From positions 13,909,931 to 13,973,930 of the forward strand of contig JARWKL010000010.1 in assembly GCA_029961685.1 (NCBI GenBank): a DNA stretch of 64,000 nucleotides. Direction: 5' to 3'. Positions 10,252 to 24,211 of the stretch are shown piece by piece (position 1 is the stretch's first letter; every line of letters starts with the position of its first letter). The notes under the pieces were generated by a model that saw nothing but the letters and a program-made list of their open reading frames with translations, ran no database searches and was not told the origin of the DNA. This stretch comes from Aristolochia californica. Its lineage: Eukaryota > Streptophyta > Magnoliopsida > Piperales > Aristolochiaceae. The translations under genes and the position numbers were made by a program.

Positions 10252-13200
10252 TTCCCAAACATGGATTTTGGGGTTCATTTTTAGTGCGTGAAAAAATTTT
10301 CTATTCATTATTATAGTTTTCAAATTTTTTTGCACACATGAACTCTAAAATTTTCATTTTGTTGCGATCTTATATCTTTTTTTGTTTACGAGGAAAAATG
10401 GGAGTCACAAGTTTGGACTTGAAAAAAAAAAATTTGAACATAAAAAAATGGGGAATCCCAAATGCTGGGAGAGAAAATTCCAAAGAGTATCTGTGATTTT
10501 TAAGGATAGGCAAAAAAGTGGGTTGTTTGGCTCTAGTAAATATCCAACCACTTGAGAATTCAACTTTTTCTACCCCCCCTAATTTTTGGCCACTTGCATC
10601 CTCAACATGCTTGTGGCATGCACACCCACCACACTTAAAGCATGTTGGGATCAGTTACAAGTCCATTTCCTCTAAAATTCCACCAAACTATTATTAGGGG
10701 GTTGTACTAGTAGAATTTCCCAAACATGGATTTTGGGGTTCATTTTTAGTGCGTGAAATAATTTTCTATTCATTATTATAGTTTTCAAATTTTTTTGCAC
10801 ACATGAACTCTAAAATTTTCATCTTGTTGCGATCTTATATCTTTTTTGTTTACGAAGAAAAATGGGAGTCACAAGTTTGGACCTCTAAAAAAAAAATTTC
10901 AACATAAAAAAATGGGGATGCACAAATGCTGGGAGAGATAATTCCAAAGAGTATCTGTGATTTTTAAGGATAGGCAAAAAAGTAGGTTGTTTGGCTCTGG
11001 TAAATATCGTACCACTTGAGAATTCAACTTTTTCTACCCCCCCTAAATTTTTTGCCACTTGCATCCTCAACATGCTTGTGGCATGCACACCCACCACACT
11101 TAAAGCATGTTGGGATCAGTTACAAGTCCCTTTCCTATAAAATTCCACCAAGCTATTATTATGGGGTTGTACTAGTGGAATTTCCCAAACATGGATTTTG
11201 GGGTTCATTTTTAGTGCGTGAAAAAATTTTCTATTCATTATTATAGTTTTCAAAATTTTTTGCACACATGAACTCTTAAATTTTCATTTTGTTGCGATCT
11301 TATATCTTTTTTGTTTACGAGGAAAAATTGGTGTCACAAGTTTGGACCTCAAAAAAAAAAAAAGTTTGAACATCCAAAATGGGGATGCACAAATGCTGGG
11401 AGAGATAATTCCAAATAGTATCTGTGATTTTTTAGGATAGGCAAAAAAGTGGGTTGTTTGGCTCAGGTAAATATCCAACCACTCGAGAATTCAACCTTTT
11501 CTACCCCCCCTAATTTTTCGCCACTTGCATCCTCAACATGCTTGTGGCATGCACACCCACCACACTTAATACATGTTGGGATCAGTTCCAAGTCCCTTTC
11601 CTATAAAATTCCACCAAGCTATTATTAGGGGGTTGTACTAGTGGAATTTCCCAAACATGGATTTTGGGGTTTATTTTTAGTGCGTGAAATAATTTTCTAT
11701 TCATTATTATAGTTTTCAAATTTTTTTGCACACATGAACTCTAAAATTTTCATTTTGTTGCGATCTTATATCTTTTTTGTTTACGAGGAAAAATGGGAGT
11801 CACAAGTTTGGACCTGAAAAAAAAAATTTTGAACATAAAAAAATGGGGATGCACAAATGCTGGGAGAGATAATTCCAAAGACTATCTGTGATTTTTAAGG
11901 ATAGGCAAAAAAGTAGGTTGTTTGGCTCTGGTAAATATCGACCCACATGAGACTTCAACTTTTTCTACCCCGCCCTAATTTTTGGCCACTTGCATCCTCA
12001 ACATGCTTGTGGCATGCACACCCACCGCACTTAAAGCATGTTGGGATCAGTTACAAGTCCCTTTCCTATAAAATTCCACCAAGCAATTATTAGGGGTTGT
12101 ACTAGTGGAATTTCCCAAACATGGATTTTGGGGTTCCTTTTTAGTGCGTGAAATAATTTTCTATTCATTATTATAGTTTTCAAATTTTTTTGCACACATG
12201 AAGTCTAAAATTTTCATTTTGTTGCGATCTTATATCTTTTTTGTTTACGAGGAAAAATGGGACTCACAAGTTTGGATCTGAAAAAAAAAAAAAAATTTGA
12301 ACATAAAAAAATTGGGATGCACAAATGCTGGGAGAGAAAATTCCAAAGAGTATCTATGATTTTTTAGGATAGGCAAAAAAGTGGGTTGATTGGCTCTGGT
12401 AAATATCCAACCGCTTGAGAATTCAACTTTTTCTACCCCCCCTAATTTTTGGCCACTTGCATTCTCAACATGCTTGTGGCATGCACACCCACCACACTCA
12501 AAGCATGTTGGGATCAGTTACAAGTCCCTTTCCTATAAAATTCCACCAAGCTATTATTAGGGGGTTGTACTAGTGGAATTTCCCAAATATGGATTTTGGG
12601 GTTCATTTTTAGTGCGTGAAATAATTTTCTATTCATTATTATAGTTTTCAATTTTTTTTGCACACATGAACTCTAAAATTTTCATTTTGTTGCGATCTTA
12701 TATCTTTTTTGTTTACGAGGAAAAATGGGAGTCACAAGTTTGGACCCGAAAAAAAAAAAATTTTGAACATCCAAAATTGGGATGCACAAATGCTGGGAGA
12801 GAAAATTCCAAAGAGTATCTGTTATTTTTTAGGATACGAAAAAAAGTGGGTTGTTTGGCTCTAGTAAATATCCAACCACTTGAGAATTCAACTTTTTCTA
12901 CCCCCCCTAATTTTTGGCCACTTGCATCCTCAACATGCTTGTGGCATGCACACCCACCACACTTAAAGCATGTTGGGATCAGTTACAAGTCCCTTTCCTA
13001 TAAAATTCCACCAAGCTATTATTAGGGGTTGTACTAGTGGAATTTCCCAAACATGGATTTTGGGGTTCATTTTTAGTGCGTGATATAATTTTCTATTTAT
13101 TATTATAGTTTTCAAATTTTTTTGCACACATGAACTCTAAAATTTTGATTTTGTTGCGATCTTATATCTTTTTTGTTTACGAGGAAAAATGGGAGTCACA

Positions 13201-16200
13201 AGTTTGGACCTGAAAAAAAAAAAAATTTGAACATCAAAAAATGGGGATGCACAAAAGCTGGGAGAGATAATTCCAAAGAGTATCTGTGATTCTTAAGTAT
13301 AGGCAAAAAAGTGGGTTGTTTGGCTCTGGTAAATTTCCAACCACTTGAGAATTCAACTTTTTCTACCCCCCCTTAATTTTTGGCCACTTGCATCCTCAAC
13401 ATGCTTGTGGCATGCACACCCACCACACTTAAAGCATGTTGGGATCAGTTACAAGTCAATTTCCTATAAAATTCCACCAAGCTATTATTAGGGGTTGTAC
13501 TAGTGGAATTTCCCAAACATGGATTTTGGGGTTCATTTTTACTGCGTGATATAATTTTCTATTTATTATTATAGTTTTCAAATTTTTTTGCACACATGAA
13601 CTCTAAAATTTTCATTTTGTTGCGATCTTATATCTTTTTTTGTTTACGAGGAATAATGGTAGTCACAAGTTTGGACCTGAAAAAAAAAAAATTTGAACAA
13701 CAAAAAATGGGGATGCACAAATGCTGGGAGAGATAATTCCAAAGAGTATCTACGATTTTTAAAGATAGGCAAAAAAGTGGGTTGTTTGGCTCTGGTAAAT
13801 ATCCAACCACTTGAGAATTCAACTTTTTCTACCCTCCCTTAATTTTTGGCCACTTGCATCCTCAACATGCATGTGGCATGCACACCCACCACACTTAAAG
13901 CATGTTGGGATCAGTTACAAGTCCCTTTCCTATAAAATTCCACCAAACTATTATTAGGGGGTTGTACTAGTGGAATTTCCCAAACATGGATTTTGGGGTT
14001 CATTTTTAGTGCGTGATATAATTTTCCATTCATTATTATAGTTTTCAAGTTTTCTTGCACACATGAACTCTAAAATTTTAATTTTGTTACGATCTATATC
14101 TTTTTCGTTTACGAGGAAAAATGGGACTCACAAGTTTGTACCTGAAAAAAAAAAAATTTGAACATAAAAAAATGGGGATGCACAAATGCTGGGAGAGAAA
14201 ATTCCAAAGAGTATCTGTAATTTTTAAGGATAGGCAAAAAAGTTGGTTGTTAAGCTCTGCTAAATATCCAACCACTTGAGAATTCAACTTTTTCTACCCC
14301 TCCTTAATTTTTGGCCACTTTCATCCTCAACATCCTTGTGGCATGCACACCCACCACACTTAAAGCATGATGGGATCAGTTACAAGTCCCTTTCCTATAA
14401 AATTCCTCTAAGCTATTATTAGGGGTTGTACTAGTGGAATTTCCCAAACATGGATTTTGGGGTTCATTTTTAGTGCGTGAAATAATTTTCTATTCATTAT
14501 TATAGTTTTCAAATTTTTTTGCACACATGAACTCTAAAATTTTCATTTTGTTGCGATCTTATATCTTTTTTGTTTACGAGGAAAAATGGGAGTCACAAGT
14601 TTGGACCTGAAAAAAAAAAAAAGTTTGAACATCCAAAATGGGGATGTACAAATGCTGGGAGAGATAATTCCAAAGAGTATCTGTGATTTTTAAGGATAGG
14701 CAAAAAAAGTAGGTTGTTTGGCTCTGGTAAATATCGACCCACTTGAGAATTCAACTTTTTCTACCCCCCCTATTTTTTGGCCACTTGCATCCTCAACATG
14801 CTTGTGGCATGCACACCCACCACACTTAAAGCATGTTGGGATCAGTTACAAGTCCCTTTCCTATAAAATTCCTCCAAGCTATTATTAGGGGTTTTACTAG
14901 TGGAATTTCCCAAACATGGATTTTGGGGTTCATTTTTAGTGCGTGAAATAATTTTCTATTCATTATTATAGTTTTCAAATTTTTTTGCACACATGAAGTC
15001 TAAAATTTTCATTTTGTTGCGATCTTATATCTTTTTTGTTTACGAGGAAAAATGGGACTCACAAGTTTGGATCCGAAAAAAAAAAAATTTTGAACATCCA
15101 AAATTGGGATGCACAAATGCTGGGAGAGAAAATTCCAAAGAGTATCTGTTATTTTTTTGGATAGGAAAAAAAGTGGGTTGTTTGGCTCTGGTAAATATCC
15201 AACCACTTGAGAATTCAACTTTTTCTACCCCCCCTAATTTTTGGCCACTTGCATCGTCTACATGCTTGTGGCATGGACACCCACCACACTTAAAGCATGT
15301 TGGGATCAGTTACAAGTCCCTTTCCTATAAAATTCCACCAAGCTATTATTAGGGGTTGTACTAGTGGAATTTCCCAAACATGGATTTTGGGGTTCATTTT
15401 TAGTACGTGATATAATTTTCTATTTATTATTATAGTTTGCAAATTTTTTTGCACACATGAACTCTAAAATTTTCATTTTGTTGCGATCTTATATCTTTTT
15501 CGTTTACGAGGAAAAATGGGACTCACAAGTTTGGACCTGAAAAAAAAAAAATTTGAACATAAAAAAATGGGGAATCCCAAATGCTGGGAGAGAAAATTCC
15601 AAAGAGTATCTGTAATTTTTAAGGATAGGCAAAAAAGTTGGTTGTTTAGCTCAGGTAAATATCCAACCACTTGAGAATTCAACTTTTTCTACCCCTCCTT
15701 AATTTTTGGCCACTTTCATCCTCAACACCCTTGTGGCATGCACACCCACCACACTTAAAGCATGATGGGATCAGTTACAAGTCCCTTTCCTATAAAATTC
15801 CTCTAAGCTATTATTAGGGGTTTGTTCTAGTGGAATTTCCCAAACATGGATCTTGGGGTTCATTTTTAGTGCGTGAAATAATTTTCTATTCATTATTATA
15901 GTTTTCAAATTTTTTTGCACACAAGAACTCTAAAATTTTCATTTTGTTGCGATCTTATATCTTTTTTGTTTACGAGGAAAAATGGGAGTCACAAGTTTGG
16001 ACCTGAAAAAAAAAAAAAAGTTTGAACATCCAAAATGGGGATGTAAAAAAGCTGGGAGAGATAATTCCAAAGAGTATCTGTGATTTTTAAGGATAGGCAA
16101 AAAAAGTAGGTTGTTTGGCTCTGGTAAATATCGACCCACTTGAGAATTCAACTTTTTCTACCCCCCCTATTTTTTGGCCACTTGCATCCTCAACATGCTT

Positions 16201-17342
16201 GTGGCATGCACACCCATCGCACTTAAAGCATGTTGGGATCAGTTACAAGTCCCTTTCCTATAAAATTCCACCAAGCTATTATTAGGGGTTGTACTAGTGG
16301 AATTTCCCAAACATGGATTTTGGGGTTCATTTTTAGTGCGTGAAATAATTTTCTATTCATTATTATAGTTTTCAAATTTTTTTGCACACATGAAGTCTAA
16401 AATTTTCATTTTGTTGCGATCTTATATCTTTTTTGTTTACGAGGAAAAATGGGACTCACAAGTTTGGATCCGAAAAAAAAAAATTTTTGAACATCCAAAA
16501 TTGGGATGCGCAAATGCTGGGAGAGAAAATTCCAAAGAGTATCTGTTATTTTTTAGGATAGGAAAAAAAGTGGGTTGTTTGGCTCTGGTAAATATCCAAC
16601 CACTTGAGAATTCAACTTTTTCTACCCCCCCTAATTTTTGGCCACTTGCATCGTCTACATGCTTGTGGCATGCACACCCACCACACTTAAAGCATGTTGG
16701 GATCAGTTACAAGTCCCTTTCCTATAAAATTCCACCAAGCTATTATTAGGGGTTGTACTAGTGGAATTTCCCAAACATGGATTTTGGGGTTCATTTTTAG
16801 TACGTAATATAATTTTCTATTTATTATTATAGTTAGCAAATTTTTTTTCACACATGAACTCTAAAATTTTCATTTTGTTGCGATCTTATATCTTTTTCGT
16901 TTACGAGGAAAAATGGGACTCACAAGTTTGGACCTGAAAAAAAAAAAATTTGAACATCAAAAAATGGGGATGCACAAATGCTGGGAGAGAAAATTCCAAA
17001 GTGTATCTGTAATTTTTAAGGATAGGCAAAAAAGTTGGTTGTTTAGCTCAGGTAAATATCCAACCACTTGAGAATTCAACTTTTTCTACCCCTCCTTAAT
17101 TTTTGGCCACTTTCATCCTCAACATCCTTGTGGCATGCACACCCACCACACTTAAAGCATGATGGGATCAGTTACAAGTCCCTTTCCAATAAAATTCCTC
17201 TAAGCTATTATTAGGGGGTTGTACTAGTGGAATTTCCCAAACATGGATTTTGGGGTTCATTTTTAGTGCGTGAAATAATTTTCTATTCATTATTATAGTT
17301 TTCAAATTTTTTTGCACACATGAACTCTAAAATTTTCATTTT
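10252..17342. repeat. Long-range duplication, copy 2 (10.25 kb offset)
   Basis: This is the partner of 1-7090, 22 units downstream. Shared private variants include the rare TTCTTTTTAGT-type context after GGGGTTCC near 1887/12137, TTTGTTCTAG at 5569/15821, AAGAACTC at 5671/15923 and the missing TT in CGATCTATATC near 3840/14092. Differences include GGTTTTACTAG at 14890 in place of the usual landmark, and a 15-base run lacking the T seen near 4364. Low divergence and shared private variants indicate a single recent amplification of a block of at least 15 units. Confidence 0.93.
14426..17218. repeat. Two S-T-R trimers inside copy 2
   Basis: Unit starts are 14426, 14892, 15356 / 15822, 16289, 16753, with T-type BamHI sites at 15069 and 16466. 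This is the copy-2 counterpart of 4174-6966, so the trimer duplication came before the 10.25 kb amplification. Confidence 0.87.
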
Positions 17343-18340
17343 GTTGCGATCTTATATCTTTTTTGTTTACGAGGAAAAATGGGAGTCACTAGTTTGGACC
17401 TGAAAAAAAAAAAAAGTTTGAACATCCAAAATGGGGATGTACAAATGCTGGGAGAGATAATTCCAAAGAGTATCTGTGATTTTTAAGGATAGGCAAAAAA
17501 AGTAGGTTGTTTGGCTCTGGTAAATATCGACCCACTTGAGAATTCAACTTTTTCTACCCCCCCTATTTTTTGGCCACTTGCATCCTCAACATGCTTGTGG
17601 CATGCACACCCACCGCACTTAAAGCATGTTGAGATCAGTGACAAGTCCCTTTCCTATAAAATTCCACCAAGCTACTATTAGGGGTTGTACTAGTGGAATT
17701 TCCCAAACATGGATTTTGGGGTTCATTTTTAGTGCGTGAAATAATTTTCTATTCATTATTATAGTTTTCAAATTTTTTTGCACACATGAAGTCTAAAATT
17801 TTCATTTTGTTGCGATCTTATATCTTTTTTGTTTACGAGGAAAAATGGGACTCAGAAGTTTGGATCCGAAAAAAAAAAAATTTTGAACATCCAAAATTGG
17901 GATGCACAAATGCTGGGAGAGAAAATTCCAAAGAGTATCTGTTATTTTTTAGGATAGGAAAAAAAGTGGGTTGTTTGGCTCTGGTAAATATCCAACCACT
18001 TGAGAATTCAACTTTTTCTACCCCCCCCAATTTTTGGCCACTTGCATCGTCTACATGCTTGTGGCATGCACACCGACCACACTTAAAGCATGTTGGGATC
18101 AGTTACAAGTCCCTTTCCTATAAAATTCCACCAAGCTATTATTAGGGGTTGTGCTAGTGGAATTTCCCAAACATGGATTTTGGGGTTCATTTTTAGTACG
18201 TGATATAATTTTCTTTTTATTATTATAGTTTGCAAATTTTTTTGCACACATGAACTCTAAAATTTTCATTTTGTTGCGATCTTATATCTTTTTTGTTTAC
18301 GAGGAAAAATGGGAGTCCAAAGTTTGGACCTGAAAAAAAA
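17219..18340. repeat. Third, partial S-T-R trimer unique to copy 2
   Basis: Units at 17219 (S-type: GGGGATGTAC, ATCGACCCAC) and 17685 (T-type: ATGAAGTCTAAAA, BamHI at 17862, TTATTTTTTAGG) continue the trimer beat. The unit at 18149 begins like R (GTACGTGATATAA, TTTGCAAATT), then switches near 18290-18315 to a non-R unit (TTTTTTGTTTACG, GGGAGTCC). Copy 1 lacks this third repeat, so copies 1 and 2 differ in their trimer boundary. Confidence 0.8.
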
Positions 18341-20483
18341 AAAAATTTGAACATCAAAAAATGGGGATGCACAAATGCTGGGAGAGATAATTCCAAAGAG
18401 TATCTGTGATTTTTAAGTATAGGCAAAAAAGTGGGTTGTTTGGCTCTGGTAAATATCCAACCACTTGAGAATTCAACTTTTTCTACCCCCCCTTAATTTT
18501 TGGCCACTTGCATCCTCAACATGCTTGTGGCATGCACACCCACCACACTTAAAGCATGTTGGGATCAGTTACAAGTCCATTTCCTATAAAATTCCACCAA
18601 GCTATTATTAGGGGTTGTACTAGTGGAATTTCCCAAACATGGACTTTGGGGTTCATTTTTAGTGCGTGATATAATTTTCTATTCATTATGATAGTGTTCA
18701 AATTTTTTTGGACACATGAACTCTAAAATTTTCATTTTGTTGCGATCTTATACCTTTTTTGTTTACAAGGAAAAATGGGAGTCAAAAGTTTGGACCTGAA
18801 AAAAAAAAAAAATTTGAACATCAAAAAATGGGGATGCACAAATGCTGGGAGAGATAATTCCAAAGAGTATCTGTGATTTTTAAGCATAGCCAAAAAAGTG
18901 GGTTGTTTGGCTCTGGTAAATATCCAACCACTTGAGAATTCAACTTTTTCTACCCCCCCTAATTTTTGGCCACTTGCATCCTCAACATGCTTGTGGCATG
19001 CACACCCACCACACTTAAAGCATGTTGGGATCAGTTACAAGTGCCTTTCCTATAACATTCCACCAAGCTATTATTAGGGGGTTGCACTAGTGGAATTTCC
19101 CAAACAAGGATTTTGGGGTTCATTTTTAGTGCGTGAAATAATTTTCTATTCATTACTATAGTTTTCAAAATTTTTTGCACACATGAACAATAAAATTTTC
19201 ATCTTGTTGCGATCTTATATCTTTTTTGTTTACGAGGAAAAATGGGAGACACAAGTTTGGCCCTGAAAAAAAAAAAAATTTGAACATCCAAAATGGGGAT
19301 GCACAAATGCTGGGAGAGATAATTCCAAAGAGTATCTGTGATTTTTTAAGGATAGCCAAAAAAGTGGGTTGTTTTGCTCTGGTAAATATCCAACCACTTG
19401 AGAATTCAATTTTTTCTACCCCCCCTTAATTTTTGGCCACTTGCATCCTCAACGTGCTTGTGGCATGCACACCCACCACACTTAAAGCATGTTGGGATCA
19501 GTTACAAGTCCCATTCCTATAAAATTCCACCAAGCTATTATTAGTGGATTGTACTAGTGGAATTTCCCAAACATGGAATTTGGGGTTCATTTTTAGTGCG
19601 TGAAATAATTTTCTATTCATTATTATAGTTTTCAAATTTTTTTGCACACATGAACTCTATAATTTTCCTTTTGTTACGATCTTATATCTTTTTTGTTTAC
19701 GCGGAAAAATGGGAGTCACAAGTTTGGACCTGAAAATAAAAATAAAAATTTGAACACCAATAATGGGGATGCACAAATGCTGGGAGAGATAATTCCAAAG
19801 AGTATCTGTGATTTTTAAGGATAGGCAAAAAAGTGGGTTGTTTGGCTCTGGTAAATATCCAACCACTTGAGAATTCAATTTTTTCTACTCCCCCTTAATT
19901 TTTGGCCACTTGCATCCTCAACATGCTTGTGGCATGCACACCCACCACACTTAAAGCATGTTGGGATTAGTTACAAATCCCTTTCCTATAAAATTCCACC
20001 AAGCTATTATTAGGGGGTTGTACTAGTGGAATTTCCCAAACAAGGATTTTTGGGTACATTTTTAGTGCGTAAAATAATTTTTTATTTATTATTATAGTTT
20101 TCAAATTTTTTTGCACACATGAACTCTAAAATTTTCATTTAGTTGCGATCTTATATCTTTTTTGTTTACGAGGAAAAATGGGAGTCACAAGTTTGGACCT
20201 GAAAAAAAAAAAAAATTTGAACATCCAAAATGGGGATGTACAAATGCTGGGAGAGATAATTCCAAAGAGTATCTGTGATTTTTAAGGATAGGCAAAAAAG
20301 TGGGTTGTTTGGCTCTGGTAAATATCCAACCACTTGAGAATTCAACTTTTTCTACCCCCCCTAATTTTTGGCCACTAGCATCCTCAACATGCTTGTTGCA
20401 TGCACACCCACCACACTTAAAGCATGTTGGGATCAGTTACAAGTCCCTTTCCTATAAAATTCCACCAAGCTATTATTAGGGGG
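18341..20483. repeat. Diverged monomers before the tetramer region
   Basis: This covers the rest of the 18149 unit and units at 18615, 19082, 19549 and 20018. They match the consensus with scattered private changes: TTGCACTAG at 19082, ATGAACAATAAAA near 19185 and TTAGTGGATTG near 19541. The last two (19549-20483) recur at 31659-32594. No other feature is seen. Confidence 0.85.
19549..20483. repeat. Two-monomer block, copy 1 (partner 31659-32594)
   Basis: The first unit carries TATAATTTTCC, TTTACGCGGAAAAATGG, the interrupted A-run AAAATAAAAATAAAAATTTG and TCTACTCCCCC. The second carries AAGGATTTTTGGGT, GTAAAATAATTTTTTATT and CCACTAGCATCC. All recur in the same order 12.11 kb downstream. Confidence 0.85.
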
Positions 20484-22345
20484 TTGTACTGGTGGAATTT
20501 CCCAAACATGGATTTTGGTGTTCATTTTTAGTGCGTGATATCATTTTCTATTCATTATTATAATTTTCAAATTTTTTTGCACACATGAACTCTAAAATTT
20601 TTATTTTGTTGCGATCTTATATCTTTTTTGTTTACGAGGAAAAATGGGAGTCACAAGTTTGGATCCGAAAAAAAACAAAAATTTGAACATCCAAAAATGC
20701 ATCAATGCTGGGAGAGATAATTCCAAAGAGTATCTGTGATTTTTAAGGATAGGCAAAAAAGTGGGTTGTTTCGCTCTGGTAAATATCCAACCACTTGAGA
20801 ATTCAACTTTTTATACCCCCCCTAATTTTTGCCCACTTCCATCCTCAACATGCTTGTGGAATGGACACCCACCACACTCAAAGCATGTTGGGATCAGTTA
20901 CAAGTCCCTTTCCTATAAAATTCCACCAAGCTATTATTAGGGGGTTGTACTAGTGGAATTTCCCAAACATGGATTTTGGGGTTCATTTTTAGTGCGTGAA
21001 ATAATTATCTATACATTATTATAGTTTTCAAATTTTTTTGCACACATGAACTCTAAAATTTTCATTTTGTTGCGATCTTATATCTTTTTTGTTTACGAGG
21101 AAAAATGTGAGTCACAAGTTTGGACCTGAAAAAAACAAAAATTTTGAAAATCCAAAAATGGGGATGCACAAATGCTGGGAGAGATAATTCCAAAGAGTAT
21201 CAGTGATTTTTAAGGATAGGCAAAAAAGTGGGTTGTTTGGTTCTGGTAAATATCCAACCACTTGAGAATTCAACATTTTCTACCCCCCCATATTTTTTGC
21301 CACTTGCATCCTTAACATGCTTGTGGCATGCTTACCCACCACACTTAAAGCATGTTGGGATCAGTTACAAGTCCCTTTCCTATAAAATTCCGCCAAGCTA
21401 TTATTAGGGGGTTGTACTAGTGGAATTTCCCAAACATGGATTTTAGGGTTCATTTTTAGTGCGTGAAATAAATTTCTATTCATTATTATAGTTTTCAATT
21501 TTTTTTGCACACATGAACTCTAAAATTTTCATTTTTTTGCGATCTTATATATTTTTTGTTTACGAGGAAAAATATGAGTCACAAGTTTGGACCTGAAAAA
21601 AACAAAAATTTTGAAAATCCAAAAATGGGGATGCACAAATGCTGGCAGAGATAATTCCAAAGAGTATCTGTGATTTTTAAGGATAAGCAAAAAAGTGGGT
21701 TGTTTGGTTCTGGTAAATATCCAACCACTTGAGAATTCAACATGTTCTACCCCCCCATATTTTTGGCCACTTGCATCCTTAACATGCTTGTGGCATGCAC
21801 ACCCACCACACTTAAAGCATGTTGGGATCAGTTACAAGTCCCTTTCCTATAAAATTCCACCAAGCTATTATTAGGGGGTTGTACTAGTGGAATTTCCCAA
21901 ACATGGATTTTGGGGTTCATTTTTAGTGCGTGAAATAATTTTCTATTCATTATTATAGTTTTCAAATTTTTTTGCACACATGAACTCTAAAATTTTCGTT
22001 TTTTTGTGATCTTATATCTTTTTTGTTTACGAGGAAAAATGTGAGTCACAAGTTTGGACCCGAAAAAAAAAAAAAAAATTGAACATCCAAAATAGGGATG
22101 CACAAATGCTGGGAGAGATAATTCCAAAGAGTTTTTGTGATTTTTTAGGATAGGCAAAAAAGTGGGTTGTTTTGCTCTGGTAAATATCCAACCACTTGAG
22201 AATTCAACTTTTTCTACCCCCCCTAATTTTTGGCCACTTGCATCCTCAACATGCTTGTGGCATGCACGCCCACCACACTCAAAGCATGTTGGGATCAGTT
22301 ACAAGTCCCTTTCCTATAAAATTCCACCAAGCTATTATTAGGGGG
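20484..22345. repeat. A-B-C-D tetramer, unit 1 (1862 bp)
   Basis: A (20484, 461 bp) has GGATCCG (BamHI at 20661) and a net 6 bp deletion, reading CCAAAAATGCATCAATGC. B (20945) has AATTATCTATACATT, AATGTGAGTC, AACAAAAATTTTGAAAATCC and CATGCTTACCC. C (21412) has GTGAAATAAATTTC, ATATATTTTTTG, AATATGAGTC and CTGGCAGAG. D (21879) has TTTTTTTGTGATC, GTGAGTC, GACCCGAAAA, GTTTTTGTG and GCACGCCC. The order repeats at once. Confidence 0.9.
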
Positions 22346-24211
22346 TTGTACTAGTCGAATTTCCCAAACATGGATTTTGGGGTTCATTTTTAGTTTGTGA
22401 AATAATTTTCTATTCATTATTATAGTTTTCAAATTTTTTTCCACACATGAACTCTAAAATTTTCATTTTGTTGCGATCTTATATCTTTTTTGTTTACGAG
22501 GAAAAATGGGAGTCACAAGTTTGGATCCGAAAAAAAACAAAAATTTGAACTTCCAAAAATGCATCAATGCTGGGAGAGATAATTCCAAAGAGTATCAGTG
22601 ATTTTTAAGGATAGGCAAAAAAGTGGGTTGTTTCGCTCTGGTAAATATCCAACCACTTGAGAATTCAACTTTTTCTACCCCCCCTAATTTTTGGCCACTT
22701 GCATCCTCAACATGCTTGTGGATTGCACACCCACCACACTCAAAGCATGTTGGGATCAGTTACAAGTCCCTTTCCTATAAAATTCCACCAAGCTATTATT
22801 AGGGGGTTGTACTAGTGGAATTTCCCAAACATGGATTTTGGGGTTCATTTTTAGTGCGTGAAATAATTATCTATACATTATTATAGTTTTCAAATTTTTT
22901 TGCACACATGAACTCTAAAATTTTCATTTTGTTGCGATCTTATATCTTTTTTGTTTACGAGGAAAAATGTGAGTCACAAGTTTGGACCTGAAAAAAACAA
23001 AAATTTTGAAAATCCAAAAATGGGGATGCACAAATGCTGGGAGAGATAATTCCAAAGAGTATCAGTGATTTTTAAGGATAGGCAAAAAAGTGGGTTGTTT
23101 GGTTCTGGTAAATATCCAACCACTTGAGAATTCAACATTTTCTACCCCCCCATATTTTTTGCCACTTGCATCCTTAACATGCTTGTGGCATGCTTACCCA
23201 CCACACTTAAAGCATGTTGGGATCAGTTACAAGTCCCTTTCCTATAAAATTCCACCAAGCTATTATTAGGGGGTTGTACTAGTGGAATTTCCCAAACAAG
23301 GATTTTGGGGTACATTTTTAGTGCGTGAAATAATTTTCTATTCATTATTATAGTTTTCAAATTTTTTTGCACACATGAACTCTAAAATTTTCATTTTGTT
23401 GCGATCTTATATATTTTTTGTTTACGAGGAAAAATATGAGTCACAAGTTTGGACCTGAAAAAAATAAAAATTTTAAAAATCCAAAAATGGGGATGCACAA
23501 ATGCTGGGAGAGATAATTCCAAAGAGTATCTGTGAATTTTAAGGATAGGCAAAAAAGTGGGTTGTTTGGTTCTGGTAAATATCCAACCACTTGAGAATTC
23601 AACATTTTCTACCCCCCCCCCCCATATTTTTGGCCACTTGCATCCTTAACATGCTTGTGGCATGCACACCCACCACACTTAAAGCATGTTGGGATCAGTT
23701 ACAAGTCCCTTTCCTATAAAATTCCACCAAGCTATTATTAGGGGGTTGTACTAGTGGAATTTCCCAAACATGCATTTTGGGGTTCATTTTTAGTGCGTGA
23801 AATAATTTTCTATTCATTATTATAGTTTTCAAATTTTTTTGCGCACATGAACTCTAAAATTTTCATTTTATTGTGATCTTATATCTTTTTTGTTTACGAG
23901 GAAAAATGTGAGTCACAAGTTTGGACCCGAAAAAAAAAAAAAATTTGAACATCCAAAATAGGGATGCACAAATGCTGGGAGAGATAATTCCAAAGAGTCT
24001 TTGTGATTTTTTAGGATAGGCAAAAAAGTGGGTTGTTTTGCTCTGGTAAATATCCAACCACTTGAGAGTTCAACTTTTTCTACCCCCCTTAATTTTTGGC
24101 CACTTGCATCCTCAACATGCTTGTGGCATGCACGCCCACCACACTCAAAGCATGTTGGGATCAGTTACAAGTCCCTTTCCTATAAAATTCCACCAAGCTA
24201 TTATTAGGGGG
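22346..24211. repeat. A-B-C-D tetramer, unit 2 (1866 bp)
   Basis: Starts are 22346 (A, BamHI at 22523), 22807 (B), 23274 (C, 472 bp because its C-run is 12 long at 23612-23623) and 23746 (D, with TTATTGTGATC and GAGAGTTCAAC). Unit 2 A has TTTGTGAAATAATT and TTTTTCCACAC, which mark its later copies at 27471 and 33994. Confidence 0.9.
23612..23623. repeat. C12 homopolymer
   Basis: The run has 12 C before ATATTTTTGG. The duplicate unit at 28399 has the usual 7 C. This 5 bp difference fully explains the change in duplication offset from 5125 to 5120 across this point. Confidence 0.85.
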
